A stretch of DNA of 64,000 nt from Neoluteolibacter marinus (GTDB lineage Bacteria > Verrucomicrobiota > Verrucomicrobiia > Verrucomicrobiales > Akkermansiaceae): NCBI RefSeq assembly GCF_014904755.1, contig NZ_JACZFQ010000095.1:62001-126000 (forward strand), read 5' to 3'. Made by a program: the position numbers and the translations under genes. Shown here one piece after another: positions 26,084 through 35,343 of this stretch. The stretch's first letter is position 1, and every line of letters begins with the position of its first letter. The notes below the pieces were generated by a model. It did not search any database, had not been told where the DNA came from, and saw only the letters and a list, made by a program, of their open reading frames with translations.

Positions 26084-27085
26084 ATGACTGACTCTGTCCT
26101 CGTTACCGGAGGAGCCGGATACATCGGCTCGCACACCGTCCGCCTGCTCGCATCCCAAGGTCGGAAGGTCGTGGTGCTGGACAACATGGTCTACGGTCAC
26201 CGCGACGCGATCGTCGATGACGGGGTGGAACTGGTTGAGGGTGAGGTGGGCGACAAGGCACTGCTGCAAGGATTGTTCAAGAAGCACCATTTCGGTGCGG
26301 TGGTGCATTTCGCGGCCTACGCGTTTGTTGGCGAGTCGGTGACAGACCCGCTCAAATACTACCGGAACAATACCGCCGAACCGCTGACCTTGCTGGAAGT
26401 GATGCAGGAGTTCGGCTGCAAGAATTTCGTCTTCTCCTCGACCTGCGCCACCTACGGGGTTCCCGAGAGCATCCCGATTTCAGAAAAAAACCCACAGAAT
26501 CCGATCAATCCTTACGGCCGGAGCAAGCTCATGCTCGAGTGGGTGCTCGCCGACTGCGACCGTGCTTGGGGCTTGAAAAGCGCTTGCCTGCGCTATTTCA
26601 ACGCCAGCGGATCTTCGGAGGACGGATTGATCGGCGAAGACCACGAACCCGAGACGCACTTGATCCCGCGCGTCTTGATGGCGGTGACCGGGGAAATCTC
26701 CCACGTCGATGTTTTCGGAACCGATTACCCGACACCGGACGGCACGGGGGTGCGCGACTACATCCATGTCGTCGACCTCGCGACCGCCCACGCGAAAGCC
26801 TTGGATCACCTCGGTACTGGAGGCGACTCCGTCCAGTGCAACCTGGGCACCGGCGTCGGCGTTTCGGTGAAGGAAATCATCGCGGCGGTCGAAGAGGTCA
26901 CCGGCAAGGGCGTTCCCGTTCAATACGGTCCGCGTCGTGCTGGCGATCCGCCGCAATTGCTTGCCGATCCCAGCCGCGCCAAGGAGGTTCTCGGCTGGGT
27001 TGCGGAGCATCGCGATGTCCGCGACATGGTGCGAACCGCCTGGGCGTGGATCAGCGGACCGCGTGCCGGGCGCTTCGAACAGTGA
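26084..27085 (+). CDS. galE: UDP-glucose 4-epimerase
   Basis: 333-residue extended SDR enzyme: Rossmann motif VLVTGGAGYIGSHTVRLL, catalytic Tyr-Lys in NPYGRSKLMLEW, FSSTCATYGVP and the epimerase-typical DYIHVVDLATAHAKAL. It interconverts UDP-glucose and UDP-galactose for surface polysaccharide. The ATG at 26084 gives MTDSVLVTGG; the longer start adds nine residues with no support. It precedes the prepilin genes by 92 bp on the same strand but is probably functionally independent. Confidence 0.93.
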   Translation: MTDSVLVTGGAGYIGSHTVRLLASQGRKVVVLDNMVYGHRDAIVDDGVELVEGEVGDKALLQGLFKKHHFGAVVHFAAYAFVGESVTDPLKYYRNNTAEPLTLLEVMQEFGCKNFVFSSTCATYGVPESIPISEKNPQNPINPYGRSKLMLEWVLADCDRAWGLKSACLRYFNASGSSEDGLIGEDHEPETHLIPRVLMAVTGEISHVDVFGTDYPTPDGTGVRDYIHVVDLATAHAKALDHLGTGGDSVQCNLGTGVGVSVKEIIAAVEEVTGKGVPVQYGPRRAGDPPQLLADPSRAKEVLGWVAEHRDVRDMVRTAWAWISGPRAGRFEQ

Positions 27086-27177
27086 TCCGCAAAGGGATCC
27101 GGTACTCGCGATGTAAACACATTCTAGCTTGCAAAAAGACCATTCCGACGGCACAGATTCAAAAAACCAAACCCATT

Positions 27178-27843
27178 ATGAATTTCCGAACTTCCCGAGC
27201 GACAGGGGGCTTTAGCCTGATCGAGCTCCTCGTTGTCATCCTGATCATCTCCATTTTGCTCACCATGGGTGCTGTGGGTTTGAGGAACATCGGCGGTAAA
27301 GGCGTGTCCAGCGCAGTGGCAACCGCAGAGGCAGTCTTCGACGAAGCGCGGGCGATCGCGGTCGGGAAAGGCACCAAAGCCCGGGTGATGGTGGACGTGG
27401 ACGACATCCAGAACACTGAAACCTTCAAACGCCGGATCTTTGCTGCCTACCAGGAGTTGGATGAAGACGGCGAGCCGACCGAAAACTGGGTGATGGCCAG
27501 CCGTCCGACCGTCCTGCCGGAGAAGACTTTCTTCAGCGAGGAGTTCAGCTCGCGAAACCACAAGACAGGTTCCGGGGAGCTCGATACCAAGTCGGTGACC
27601 TTCGGGAAGACGAATTACGACGGGAAGTATCTCTACTATGAGTTCAACTCCGAAGGCATTTGTTCGACGCCAGGGGCCAGCTTCGTGATCGGCGCCGGCA
27701 TCCGTCCGAAGGGCGAGGAGCCGCGGGTCACAGGCGAAGGAAAGCGGGACTTCGCCGGATTCGTGATCTGGCGCAACGGCCGCACCTCGCTGTTCCGCGG
27801 TCCTGACGAGATCGGGATCCCTTCCGAAGTCACCAATTTTTGA
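27178..27843 (+). CDS. Type II-secretion/pilin-like prepilin, Verru_Chthon cassette protein D-like
   Basis: 221 residues with a type IV prepilin leader: short basic N-terminus, cleavage after Gly in GGFSLIELLVVILIISILL with Glu+5, then a GspH-like body (AVATAEAVFDEARAIAVGKG). It begins a run of three prepilin genes spaced 8 and 22 bp apart. Families with this leader and neighbourhood are known from Verrucomicrobium and Chthoniobacter as Verru_Chthon cassette proteins B, C and D; the match here is by pattern, not by search. Probably a pseudopilin of an export or appendage machine. ATG 27178 chosen; in-frame sequence upstream overlaps galE antiphase. Confidence 0.82.
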   Translation: MNFRTSRATGGFSLIELLVVILIISILLTMGAVGLRNIGGKGVSSAVATAEAVFDEARAIAVGKGTKARVMVDVDDIQNTETFKRRIFAAYQELDEDGEPTENWVMASRPTVLPEKTFFSEEFSSRNHKTGSGELDTKSVTFGKTNYDGKYLYYEFNSEGICSTPGASFVIGAGIRPKGEEPRVTGEGKRDFAGFVIWRNGRTSLFRGPDEIGIPSEVTNF

Positions 27844-27851
27844 TCTGACAC

Positions 27852-28574
27852 ATGAAATTGCAATCCACACGACGTTCCCGCGGCTTCACCTTGATGGAGA
27901 CCGTGATTGCCATCGGCGTGCTTGCGCTTCTCTTGAGCGCATTCCTCGCGGTGTTCGGGCCAGCGACTTCCGGCTTGAGAAAGGCGATCAGCATCCAGGA
28001 GGCGGACCGGCTTTCCGCTGCTTTGGAACGTGAGCTCGTCACGTTGCGTCCCGGTGCCTCGTCCAGCACCTACACGACTGGTTTCGACAAGGCCTACGAA
28101 TGGATCGAAGGTGCCCAGGACGCCGGAAACGCGATCATGCTCTACCAATATCGTGGCGATCCGTCGCAACTGCGGGAGGACGGCACCATGGAACCCTACA
28201 CGGATGGTGGCGGGGTCGCGGGTAAGGACTTCATTGTCCAGCCGGCGGTGCGCCAGCGCGGGGACGACCTCCTTCTGGAGGACCTGAAGGCCGTGGACGG
28301 CCGGATTTTCACGGTGAAGCTCACCCAGCTGGTATTCAGCGGCGGCCAGCTCACCCGCGGCTCGGCGGGCGAGATCACCGACCCCACTCCCGACGACGGT
28401 GACGTCTCGGGCGGCAGTGGTTCGGATGGCTACCCGGAGGCGGTGATTGCCTTTGCGGCCGAGTTCTTCATCGTCCCCAACAGCTCGCTCGACTACGTCA
28501 AACCGGGTGGAAAGTTCGATCCGGAGAAGCTGACCAAACCGGTCTTCTCGCGGAACCTTGCCGTCCGACGCTAA
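27852..28574 (+). CDS. Prepilin-like protein, Verru_Chthon cassette protein B-like
   Basis: 240 residues. Prepilin leader SRGFTLMETVIAIGVLALLLS with Glu+5 after the cleavage glycine, then a coiled hydrophobic helix and a polar globular domain with RKAISIQEADRLSAALERELV. Second of three tandem prepilin genes, 8 bp after the first. Likely processed by a PilD-type peptidase encoded elsewhere. Substrate or assembly role unknown. Confidence 0.82.
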   Translation: MKLQSTRRSRGFTLMETVIAIGVLALLLSAFLAVFGPATSGLRKAISIQEADRLSAALERELVTLRPGASSSTYTTGFDKAYEWIEGAQDAGNAIMLYQYRGDPSQLREDGTMEPYTDGGGVAGKDFIVQPAVRQRGDDLLLEDLKAVDGRIFTVKLTQLVFSGGQLTRGSAGEITDPTPDDGDVSGGSGSDGYPEAVIAFAAEFFIVPNSSLDYVKPGGKFDPEKLTKPVFSRNLAVRR

Positions 28575-28596
28575 TCAAGCCCTCAGAAAAATCCCC

Positions 28597-29529
28597 ATGA
28601 AAACCCGATTCAACCCGAAGTCCAACAAGGGCTTCACCCTGATCGAGCTGATGGTTGCGATGGCAATCACCACGGTGATCGTCACCGTGCTGGTCTCCAT
28701 CACCGGCGTCGCCTTGGACACGTGGCAGCGCGGCCGCTCGGAGATCCGTGCCTCCCGTCAGGCGAAGGCCATGCTCGACACGATGGCCAAGGACTTCGAA
28801 TCCTTCGTATCCCGCCGCGGCAACAATTTCGAGTGGCTCTACTCCAAGGTAGAATCCGACCTTCCGGGGCCATCCGCGAACCAGAGCTCCAATGCTGCCG
28901 AGGTGATCTTCTTCACCGCCGCCACCGACCGATATCTGGGTGAAATCGGATCCGCTCAGGACAACGGGGGCGATGTGTCCTGCGTGGGCTACAAGCTCGA
29001 GTATCAGGACCCTGTGGAAGGCACCGAGGAGAAGAACTCGTCGACGTTCATTCTCTACCGTTTGCTCGTGAACCCCGACGACACCTTCAAGGATCTCCTC
29101 GGACAAGAGGATCTCGACAGCGCTTTCTCCAGCTATGGTTCGAAGGTCACGGATGTTGAGAACTTCGTTTGCGAAAATGTCTACCAGTTCACCCTCACGT
29201 ATCAGGTGGAGGTGACCCAGACGACGGGCAGCACGACCACCACCGTTCCGGTGCGCGTGTCGCTTGGTGAGACGGGTGCGGGCCAGGAACTCCGCTTGCT
29301 CGGCACCGGCATCGAAACCGATGCTTCGGTTGGCAGCCTCAAGCCGCCCGTCTCGATCGAGGAAATTCAAGCAGGACGTCTGACCGGTGTTGAAATCGGA
29401 ATCACGGTTCTATCGGATTCGGCGGTGATCCGCCTCAACAACAGCGCCTTGAGTGACGAGGTGAGGGAGAAGATCCTCGCCCAAGAGTCCTTCCAATACT
29501 CGCGGGTGGTTCAGTTGCCCGGGATGTGA
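28597..29529 (+). CDS. Prepilin-like protein, Verru_Chthon cassette protein C-like
   Basis: 310 residues. Leader NKGFTLIELMVAMAITTVIVT with Glu+5; body contains DTWQRGRSEIRASRQAKAML and a basic/aromatic RRGNNFEWLY, a layout like GspJ/K-type minor pseudopilins. Third gene in the run; ATG 28597 chosen over the upstream in-frame ATG because it directly precedes the leader. The large partner protein expected in a complete Verru_Chthon cassette (protein A) is not present; the next gene, aroB, is convergent. Confidence 0.82.
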   Translation: MKTRFNPKSNKGFTLIELMVAMAITTVIVTVLVSITGVALDTWQRGRSEIRASRQAKAMLDTMAKDFESFVSRRGNNFEWLYSKVESDLPGPSANQSSNAAEVIFFTAATDRYLGEIGSAQDNGGDVSCVGYKLEYQDPVEGTEEKNSSTFILYRLLVNPDDTFKDLLGQEDLDSAFSSYGSKVTDVENFVCENVYQFTLTYQVEVTQTTGSTTTTVPVRVSLGETGAGQELRLLGTGIETDASVGSLKPPVSIEEIQAGRLTGVEIGITVLSDSAVIRLNNSALSDEVREKILAQESFQYSRVVQLPGM

Positions 29530-29547
29530 TCCGGCGCAACGCCTGAC

Positions 29548-30642
29548 TCAGCGGTCTCCATCTGGAGACCGCAAATGCTCGATCGCGTCGGCCAGGTCCT
29601 GACGGCTGACGTCCTTCGAGACGAAGGCATCGCCCAGCCTGTTCATCAGAACGAAGCGGATATTTCCCGCTTCGAACTTTTTGTCCCGGCCCAGTTTCTC
29701 AAGAACACGCTCGGTGGTGATCGAGTCGTCGAGGAGCAGGGGGAGACGAAAGAGGCGGAGCAATTCCAGGACAGCATCCGAGTCGTCTTTGGACAGGCCG
29801 GCGTGCTTGAGGGACAAGAACAGGGCGGCCCGGAGACCGAGGGAAATGGCCTCACCGTGTAGCATGCTGCCGTAGGGGACAGCAGCCTCGATGCCGTGAC
29901 CGATCGTGTGCCCGAGGTTCAAGAGAGCCCTCAGACCCTTGGTTTCATGTTCGTCGGCCTCGACGATCCTGGCCTTGATGGCGATGTTGCGGGCGATCAG
30001 TTCCGCGGGCACTTCGCGCGAGTCGGGATCGAGCTTGGCAATCTCTTGGACCATCGCCGCGTCACGGATGGCCGCGTGCTTAATGACCTCGGCGTAACCT
30101 TCCCGGTACTCCCGGTCAGGTAGGGACTGAAGCACGTCGGGGTCCACCAAGACGAGAGCGGGTTGATGGAAGGCACCGAGGAGGTTTTTCCCTTGGGGCA
30201 GATTCACGCCTGTCTTGCCCCCGACCGAGGAATCGACCTGTGCGACAATCGTGGTCGGGATCTGCACGAAGGGAACGCCACGGTAAAAGATTGAAGCGAC
30301 AAACCCGGCAAGGTCGCCCACCACTCCGCCGCCGAGGGCAACGATGAACGAGCGGCGGTCGTGACCGCTGTCCGCCAACTCTGCGCAGAGGTCCTCGGCG
30401 AGGGACATCGACTTCGACGACTCTCCCGCCGGGATGCAATGCATGCTTGCCGAGAAGCCCGCTTCCGTGAGGGCATTGAGCAGGGTGGGACCATGGAACT
30501 CCGCGACGTTGGAATCGGTGATGATGGCTGCCTTGCCTGAAAGCCCGGCGGACAAGATCGCCCGTCCGGCATCGGCGAGGAGTCCTTTTTCCACCACCAC
30601 GTCATAGGATCGCTCCCCCAGATCAACTCGCACCGTCGGCAT
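29548..30642 (-). CDS. aroB: 3-dehydroquinate synthase
   Basis: 364 residues, second step of the shikimate pathway. Motifs: IVALGGGVVGDLAGFVAS, QIPTTIVAQVDSSVGGKTGVN, GYAEVIKHAAI and LNLGHTIGHGIEA (metal-binding histidines). The ATG at 30642 gives MPTVRVDLGERSYDVVV; the upstream ATG adds 19 unsupported residues. It follows the exonuclease gene by 46 bp. A GC-rich hairpin lies in its final codons. Confidence 0.94.
   Translation of the reverse strand: MPTVRVDLGERSYDVVVEKGLLADAGRAILSAGLSGKAAIITDSNVAEFHGPTLLNALTEAGFSASMHCIPAGESSKSMSLAEDLCAELADSGHDRRSFIVALGGGVVGDLAGFVASIFYRGVPFVQIPTTIVAQVDSSVGGKTGVNLPQGKNLLGAFHQPALVLVDPDVLQSLPDREYREGYAEVIKHAAIRDAAMVQEIAKLDPDSREVPAELIARNIAIKARIVEADEHETKGLRALLNLGHTIGHGIEAAVPYGSMLHGEAISLGLRAALFLSLKHAGLSKDDSDAVLELLRLFRLPLLLDDSITTERVLEKLGRDKKFEAGNIRFVLMNRLGDAFVSKDVSRQDLADAIEHLRSPDGDR
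29551..29572. other. Perfect hairpin in the last codons of aroB, between convergent genes
   Basis: GCGGTCTCC-ATCT-GGAGACCGC: a 9-bp perfect stem and 4-nt loop, 21 bp past the stop of the prepilin operon and within the aroB 3' end. Neither strand shows a T tract, so it may only stabilise 3' ends or act as a weak bidirectional terminator. Confidence 0.4.
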
Positions 30643-30688
30643 GGCGCGGAGCATGCACGGCGGGATGGCGGGCGGCCAAGCCCGAACG

Positions 30689-31330
30689 TCAGCCGGCACG
30701 GCGTTGACCGCGCCAGGCCGAGATGTCGGGCTGGACCAGCCAATCCAGGGGCCGAGCGGAGAGGTCGAACTCCTTCACGAGGTCTTCCAACAGAACCAGC
30801 GAAGCGAGTGCATCGAAGAGGGCATCATGCCAGCGCCGGTCGGGCAGCGCGGCTTGGATTCGATCGGCCAGGCCGCGCACCGTGCATAGCGAGGAGAGGG
30901 AGTGATCGGCGAGATCCGGCCATGCCGCCCGTGCGAGCAGAAGTGTGTCGACCCAAGGCCCGAAGCCATGGCCGGGAAAGGTCCGGAGAAACCGCTTCTC
31001 CGTGCCTTTGCCATGGGCGACCACGACCGAGCCCCCCAACCGGTTGCGGATCTCCGGCCATAGGGACAGGAGCGTGGGAGCACCGGCAAGGTCCTCGTCG
31101 CGGATCCCGTGCACCTTGCGGGCGGACCAGGTGATCTTGGCATTGGCCGCGAGATAGGAGACGAACTGCTCGCCGTGGCCCTCTGCTGTCGACCAGGCGG
31201 CGACCCCCACCTGAACCGGGACGTCGGTCCGGCCGCGGGCGGCGCCGGCGGATTCGAAATCAATGGCGGCAAATCTGCAGTCCCGGACGAGCACGAAGGG
31301 AACGCAACACGGCCAGAGAGGGGAATCCAT
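30689..31330 (-). CDS. DEDDh-type 3'-5' exonuclease (DnaQ-like)
   Basis: 213 residues from the ATG at 31330. Exo I is FAAIDFESAG (catalytic Asp and Glu); Exo II lies around HGKGTEKRFLRTF with a shifted acidic residue; Exo III is WHDALFDALAS (His-x4-Asp). The length suits a stand-alone proofreading-type or RNase-T-like exonuclease. A GTG at 31294 (VLVRDCRFAAIDFES) is an equally good start because the fold usually begins a few residues before the catalytic Asp. The longer reading to 32047 is antisense to the divergent membrane-protein gene and not real. Upstream of aroB, probably co-transcribed. Confidence 0.75.
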   Translation of the reverse strand: MDSPLWPCCVPFVLVRDCRFAAIDFESAGAARGRTDVPVQVGVAAWSTAEGHGEQFVSYLAANAKITWSARKVHGIRDEDLAGAPTLLSLWPEIRNRLGGSVVVAHGKGTEKRFLRTFPGHGFGPWVDTLLLARAAWPDLADHSLSSLCTVRGLADRIQAALPDRRWHDALFDALASLVLLEDLVKEFDLSARPLDWLVQPDISAWRGQRRAG

Positions 31331-31405
31331 CCGAAAAGTCGCCCGCTTCCCATGGTCTGGGGGCTTGCCAACCGGGATCTTGTCGGGAAAGTTCCCGCGC
31401 CGCGC

Positions 31406-32281
31406 ATGCCGGAACGCCGCACACCACTTTGGCTCTGGCCGAACCTTCTCAGCCTCGACGCTCCGATCGTCGCGATGGTGTGGCTGTTCATGTTCCAGAA
31501 AATCTGGCTCCAGGTGTTGCCCTGGGGTTACTACGCCGCACTGGGGCTTGCCGTTTGGGGGATCTACATCATCGACCGGATCCTCGACGTGAAGATGCTG
31601 AGCCCCTCCGACTCGCGGCTGGGACCCCGGCACGAGTTTCATCGCAAGCACCTGCGGGCGATGTCGATCCTGGCGGTGCTGGTGGTTTGCGGCTCGATCA
31701 TCGTCGCCGGCTTCCACATTTCCTTCGGCCCGTTGATCGACTACGGCAAGCCCGTCATCTTCCTGGTCGTCGGCTTTTTTTCCCTCACGGTGTTCTCTAA
31801 GCAGGAGCAGGAGATCCCGCATTTGCGAAATGTATTCGCCGGCCTTGCCTTCGCCTACGGCACCGCCATGGGGGCCCACATGTGGTCCGGGAAGGCGGGA
31901 ATCATCGACCTGGTTCATCCGCCGTTCAATTTGCTGATCGCCCCCGAAATGCTCTCCTTCGCGGTACTGTGCATGCTGAATATTTCCGCGATCCATTTCT
32001 GGGAGCACTCGCGAAGCTCGTCGGACCCGGATTTCAAGGCTGCTCACGAGCTGGCCCTCACCCTGCCGTTGGTTTTGCTCGGCTCCGTCTGCATCCTTCT
32101 CGCGGCCCTGGATGAGGAAAGCCGCAGCCGTCCATTCTACTATGCGGTATTGATTTCGGCAGCCCTGCTCTACATCGCCAACCGCGAGCGGAGCCGGTTT
32201 TCGATCGACGCCCTCCGGGTGATCGCGGATGCCGCCATGCTGGTGCCGCTGCCGGTGTTCCTCGCGATGACGCGATCCTGA
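31406..32281 (+). CDS. Polytopic membrane protein, weakly UbiA-prenyltransferase-like
   Basis: 291 residues with about eight hydrophobic segments. A loop after the second segment reads GIYIIDRILDVKM and RHEFHRKHLRA, an Asp-x3-Asp arrangement with basic/His follow-up reminiscent of the first Asp-rich site of UbiA-superfamily prenyltransferases. The second UbiA Asp motif is not evident, so the assignment is tentative and it may be an uncharacterised integral membrane protein. ATG 31406 chosen (MPERRTPLWLWPNLL). Followed by the adenylate-kinase-like gene after 48 bp. Confidence 0.65.
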   Translation: MPERRTPLWLWPNLLSLDAPIVAMVWLFMFQKIWLQVLPWGYYAALGLAVWGIYIIDRILDVKMLSPSDSRLGPRHEFHRKHLRAMSILAVLVVCGSIIVAGFHISFGPLIDYGKPVIFLVVGFFSLTVFSKQEQEIPHLRNVFAGLAFAYGTAMGAHMWSGKAGIIDLVHPPFNLLIAPEMLSFAVLCMLNISAIHFWEHSRSSSDPDFKAAHELALTLPLVLLGSVCILLAALDEESRSRPFYYAVLISAALLYIANRERSRFSIDALRVIADAAMLVPLPVFLAMTRS

Positions 32282-32329
32282 TCACGCTTGCTTGGGGACG
32301 GGCCCTGCCCCTAGGTTGCTCCTCTCCCA

Positions 32330-32962
32330 ATGACGAAGGCTCTCGACACCAAGCGACCAGCATTCCTTTTCCTCGGAGCCCCGGGCTCAGGGAAGGGGAC
32401 ACAGGGCAAGATCCTCGGATCGATCCCGCGGTTTTTCCACTGTGCCTGCGGGGATATCTTCCGTTCGCTCGATACCCGAACCGCGCTTGGACAGCGCTTC
32501 GTCGACTATTCGAGCCGCGGCGAGCTGGTGCCCGACGAGTTGACCATCGAGCTGTGGAAGGCCCAGGTCGACAACTGGAGCGATTCCCACGTCTACAAGC
32601 CGGACATCGACTTCCTCGTGCTTGATGGCATTCCGCGCAATGTCCCGCAGGCCGAGATGATTTCCAGTTTCCTGGAAATCCACCAGGTGTTCCATCTGTC
32701 CTGTCCGGACCGCGAGGAACTCGCCCGGCGGATGCGCAAGCGGGCTCTCAAGGACAACCGGATCGACGACGCGTCCGAGCGGGTGATCCAGCAGCGGATC
32801 AGCACCTATGTCGAGGAGACGAAGCCGATCCTGGAGTTTTACTCCGATGCCTTGGTTACCAACATCGATGCCACCCGGCCACCCGTCCAGGTGCTCCATG
32901 ACATCATCGGCAAGATCGTGTCCCTGCCCGTCTACAAGGAGACAGCGAAGATCGTCTCATGA
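32330..32962 (+). CDS. Adenylate kinase family nucleoside monophosphate kinase
   Basis: 210 residues. P-loop FLGAPGSGKGTQGKIL, the NMP-binding ACGDIFRSL and RGELVPDEL, LVLDGIPRNVPQAEM, and the short-LID arginines in RRMRKRALKDNRIDDASERV. It uses ATP to phosphorylate a nucleoside monophosphate, probably AMP. The short LID without Cys-type zinc ligands and the GIPRN variant of the usual GFPR suggest a divergent paralogue; whether this is the housekeeping adk cannot be told. The stop overlaps the fmt start by four bases. Confidence 0.8.
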   Translation: MTKALDTKRPAFLFLGAPGSGKGTQGKILGSIPRFFHCACGDIFRSLDTRTALGQRFVDYSSRGELVPDELTIELWKAQVDNWSDSHVYKPDIDFLVLDGIPRNVPQAEMISSFLEIHQVFHLSCPDREELARRMRKRALKDNRIDDASERVIQQRISTYVEETKPILEFYSDALVTNIDATRPPVQVLHDIIGKIVSLPVYKETAKIVS

Positions 32963-33906
32963 GTTTGCCCGACGCCCGCGTGGTTTTTTTCGGCAGCGGT
33001 GAGATTGCCATCCCTGCCTTCCAACGCCTGATCGACGAAGGGCCGCGGCCGCTCGCGCTGGTGACCCAGCCGGACAAGCCGGCCGGACGTCACCGCGCCC
33101 TCACACCGCCTCCGATCAAGCGGGTCGCCCTTTCCGCGGGGATTCCCGTCTTGCAGCCGGAGAGCGCCCGCGACGAGGGGTTTCTCGATGAACTCCGCTC
33201 ACTCGGGCCGGATTTGATCGTGGTCATGGCCTATGGACAGATCCTGTCGAAGGGCCTGATTGCCATCCCGGGGATTGCCTGCATCAACCTCCATGCATCG
33301 ATCTTGCCGCGTCACCGCGGGGCGTCCTGCATTCAAGCGGCGATCGACGAAGGGGATGCCGAGACCGGGGTCACCGTGATGCATGTCGTCCAGAAGCTCG
33401 ACGCCGGGGACATCATTCATGCCGAGACGACGGTCATTTCTCCAGAAGACACCGGCTCGACAGTGCACGACCGCCTCGCCGGGGTGGCCGCAACCGCGCT
33501 TTTCGCCGCGCTTCCCGGGCTGCTCGCCGGTTCAGCGGGACGTCTCCCTCAGGATGCCTCCGCCGTGACCTACGCACCCAAGCTCGGACGTGAAGACGGG
33601 CGGATCGACTGGACGTGGACGGCGGGGAGGATCGCCCGGCGTATCCGTGCCTACGAGCCGTGGCCGGGCACCTGGACGACCATCGACGACGGTCACGGAC
33701 CGAAGCGGCTGAAGATTTTCCCTGCGGATGCCGTCGACGGGGAGACAAGTCCACCCGGCACGCTGAGCTTCTCGGAGGAAGGGCTACCCCGGATTTCCTG
33801 TGGTGACGGATATCTGGTGCTCGGCGATGTCCAAGCGGACGGTTCGCGCCGGATGGCGGCGGCGGATTGGGTGAAGGGGCTCCGCGGGGAGACACGGATC
33901 CTTTGA
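32959..33906 (+). CDS. fmt: Methionyl-tRNA formyltransferase
   Basis: 315 residues. It formylates initiator Met-tRNA with 10-formyl-tetrahydrofolate. Motifs: VFFGSGEIAIPAFQRL, TQPDKPAGRHRALTPPPIK, the catalytic Asn-His-Asp set in INLHASILPRHRG and LDAGDIIHAE. The start ATGA overlaps the upstream kinase gene. No def gene is adjacent. Confidence 0.94.
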   Translation: MSLPDARVVFFGSGEIAIPAFQRLIDEGPRPLALVTQPDKPAGRHRALTPPPIKRVALSAGIPVLQPESARDEGFLDELRSLGPDLIVVMAYGQILSKGLIAIPGIACINLHASILPRHRGASCIQAAIDEGDAETGVTVMHVVQKLDAGDIIHAETTVISPEDTGSTVHDRLAGVAATALFAALPGLLAGSAGRLPQDASAVTYAPKLGREDGRIDWTWTAGRIARRIRAYEPWPGTWTTIDDGHGPKRLKIFPADAVDGETSPPGTLSFSEEGLPRISCGDGYLVLGDVQADGSRRMAAADWVKGLRGETRIL

Positions 33907-33955
33907 GAGCGCTATTTGCCTCGATTTTTTCGGTTAGAGGCCGCAGGTTCGAGGC

Positions 33956-34495
33956 GTGAAAGTCCTCATTGCGCTGCTCTCTTTTGTCCTCCAGGCGGGG
34001 GCCACCACCATCTCGGTCGTGCCCGTTTTCGAACCGCTGAGCATGCATGGCACTGATGTTGATGAGGCGATCACCGACATCGGCGAGGCGCTGCAGGCCA
34101 CGGTTGCAAGCCGCCCGATGGCGCTTACCGGGGCGTTCCCCGAGGTGATGATCGACGCCATCCGGTCGCCTCACAAGTTCCCGTCGAACAATCCGAACTA
34201 CAAGGTGGAGGAGGTGAATCTCCTCGTGCTTTGCAACATCGGGATCACCGGTGAAATGAAGGAAGACGGTCTCCGGGTCTCACTCGACGTTTCGGCTCTG
34301 ACCATTCCGGAAGGCGTCGATTTGACCGGCCGCCAGGCCATCAAACTGGCGTTGATCGCCGTCCGGAAGACCCTCGAGGGTTACCAGCAACCCCAGACGG
34401 ATCCGCTGATCGTGAATATTTCCATCGAGGGTGTGGACGACGGTACCGCTTCGTTGAAGGACCTTGAAGGCTCCTACACCCTCGGGGGCGAGTGA
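33956..34495 (+). CDS. Exported protein of unknown function
   Basis: 179 residues, GTG start, with a signal peptide ([18 protein letters not shown]). The mature part has no recognised motif: acidic, with [18 protein letters not shown] early, [19 protein letters not shown] later and an Asp/Gly-rich C-terminus. It lies between fmt (49 bp upstream) and pyrH (64 bp downstream) on the same strand, probably as a separate periplasmic protein. Confidence 0.7.
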   Translation: MKVLIALLSFVLQAGATTISVVPVFEPLSMHGTDVDEAITDIGEALQATVASRPMALTGAFPEVMIDAIRSPHKFPSNNPNYKVEEVNLLVLCNIGITGEMKEDGLRVSLDVSALTIPEGVDLTGRQAIKLALIAVRKTLEGYQQPQTDPLIVNISIEGVDDGTASLKDLEGSYTLGGE

Positions 34496-34559
34496 ACGCG
34501 CCTTTTGCCTTTCCAAACCCCGCGGCCGCTTGCTTGGATCGCGCAACGCCACCCACTGC

Positions 34560-35318
34560 ATGAGTTTCCCCGGATCTGCCCCCAGAGTTTTCAAGAGAGC
34601 CATCCTCAAACTTAGCGGCGAGGCGCTCCGTGAGCCCGGCAGCACGGACAACATTTCCCCGGAAATCGTTGAGCGGATCGCCTGCGAAGTACGGGATGCA
34701 CTCGCTCCCGGAGACCTCCAGCTCGGCATCGTGGTCGGCGGCGGGAATTTCTGGCGCGGTGCCGCCGCGAGCGCCCGTGGCATGGACCGCGCCACCGCGG
34801 ATTACATGGGGATGCTCGCCACGGTGATGAACTCGCTTGCCCTGCAGGGCTCCCTGGAGCATCACGGCGTGACCTGCGTGGTCCAGTCGGCGATCGAGAT
34901 GAAGAATGTTGCCGAGACTTTCATCCGACGGAAGGCGGAGCGCCATCTCGACGAGAACCGGGTGGTGATCTTCGCCGCGGGCACCGGCAGTCCTTTCTTC
35001 TCCACCGACACCACCGCGGCCTTGCGGGCCAGCGAGATGGGCGCCGACGTCGTCTTCAAGGCGACCATGGTGGACGGGGTCTACGACTCCGACCCGAAAA
35101 AGAATCCCGGGGCCCGGCGCTACGACCGCATCGGCTTCCAGGAGTGCATCACTCAACAGCTCAAGGTCATGGATGCGACGGCGTTCAGCCTGTGCATGGA
35201 CAACGAGATTCCGATCGTCGTCTTTGATCTCGCCCCCAAAGGCAATGTGACCCGCGCGCTTCGTGGCGAGCCGATCGGAACAGTGGTTTGCGGCGACGAG
35301 GAAACCGCGGCCGTCTGA
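34560..35318 (+). CDS. pyrH: UMP kinase
   Basis: 252 residues of the amino-acid-kinase fold. Motifs: [47 protein letters not shown] and [20 protein letters not shown], with [11 protein letters not shown] near the C-terminus. It makes UDP for nucleic acid and sugar-nucleotide synthesis. The ATG at 34560 gives [20 protein letters not shown]. Immediately upstream of frr, the common bacterial pairing. Confidence 0.96.
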   Translation: MSFPGSAPRVFKRAILKLSGEALREPGSTDNISPEIVERIACEVRDALAPGDLQLGIVVGGGNFWRGAAASARGMDRATADYMGMLATVMNSLALQGSLEHHGVTCVVQSAIEMKNVAETFIRRKAERHLDENRVVIFAAGTGSPFFSTDTTAALRASEMGADVVFKATMVDGVYDSDPKKNPGARRYDRIGFQECITQQLKVMDATAFSLCMDNEIPIVVFDLAPKGNVTRALRGEPIGTVVCGDEETAAV

Positions 35319-35343
35319 AAATTCTCCACCCGACAATTACGTT

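Noticed and set aside
26539-27177. Upstream extension of the first prepilin frame into galE
   Set aside because: Arg/Gly-rich out-of-phase reading of galE; the prepilin leader begins at 27178.
29551-29572. Hairpin at the aroB end as an intrinsic terminator
   Set aside because: Perfect stem but no T tract on either strand; kept only as a structural feature of uncertain role.
31331-32047. N-terminal extension of the exonuclease frame
   Set aside because: Antisense to the divergent membrane-protein gene and low-complexity; exonuclease motifs begin only near 31280.
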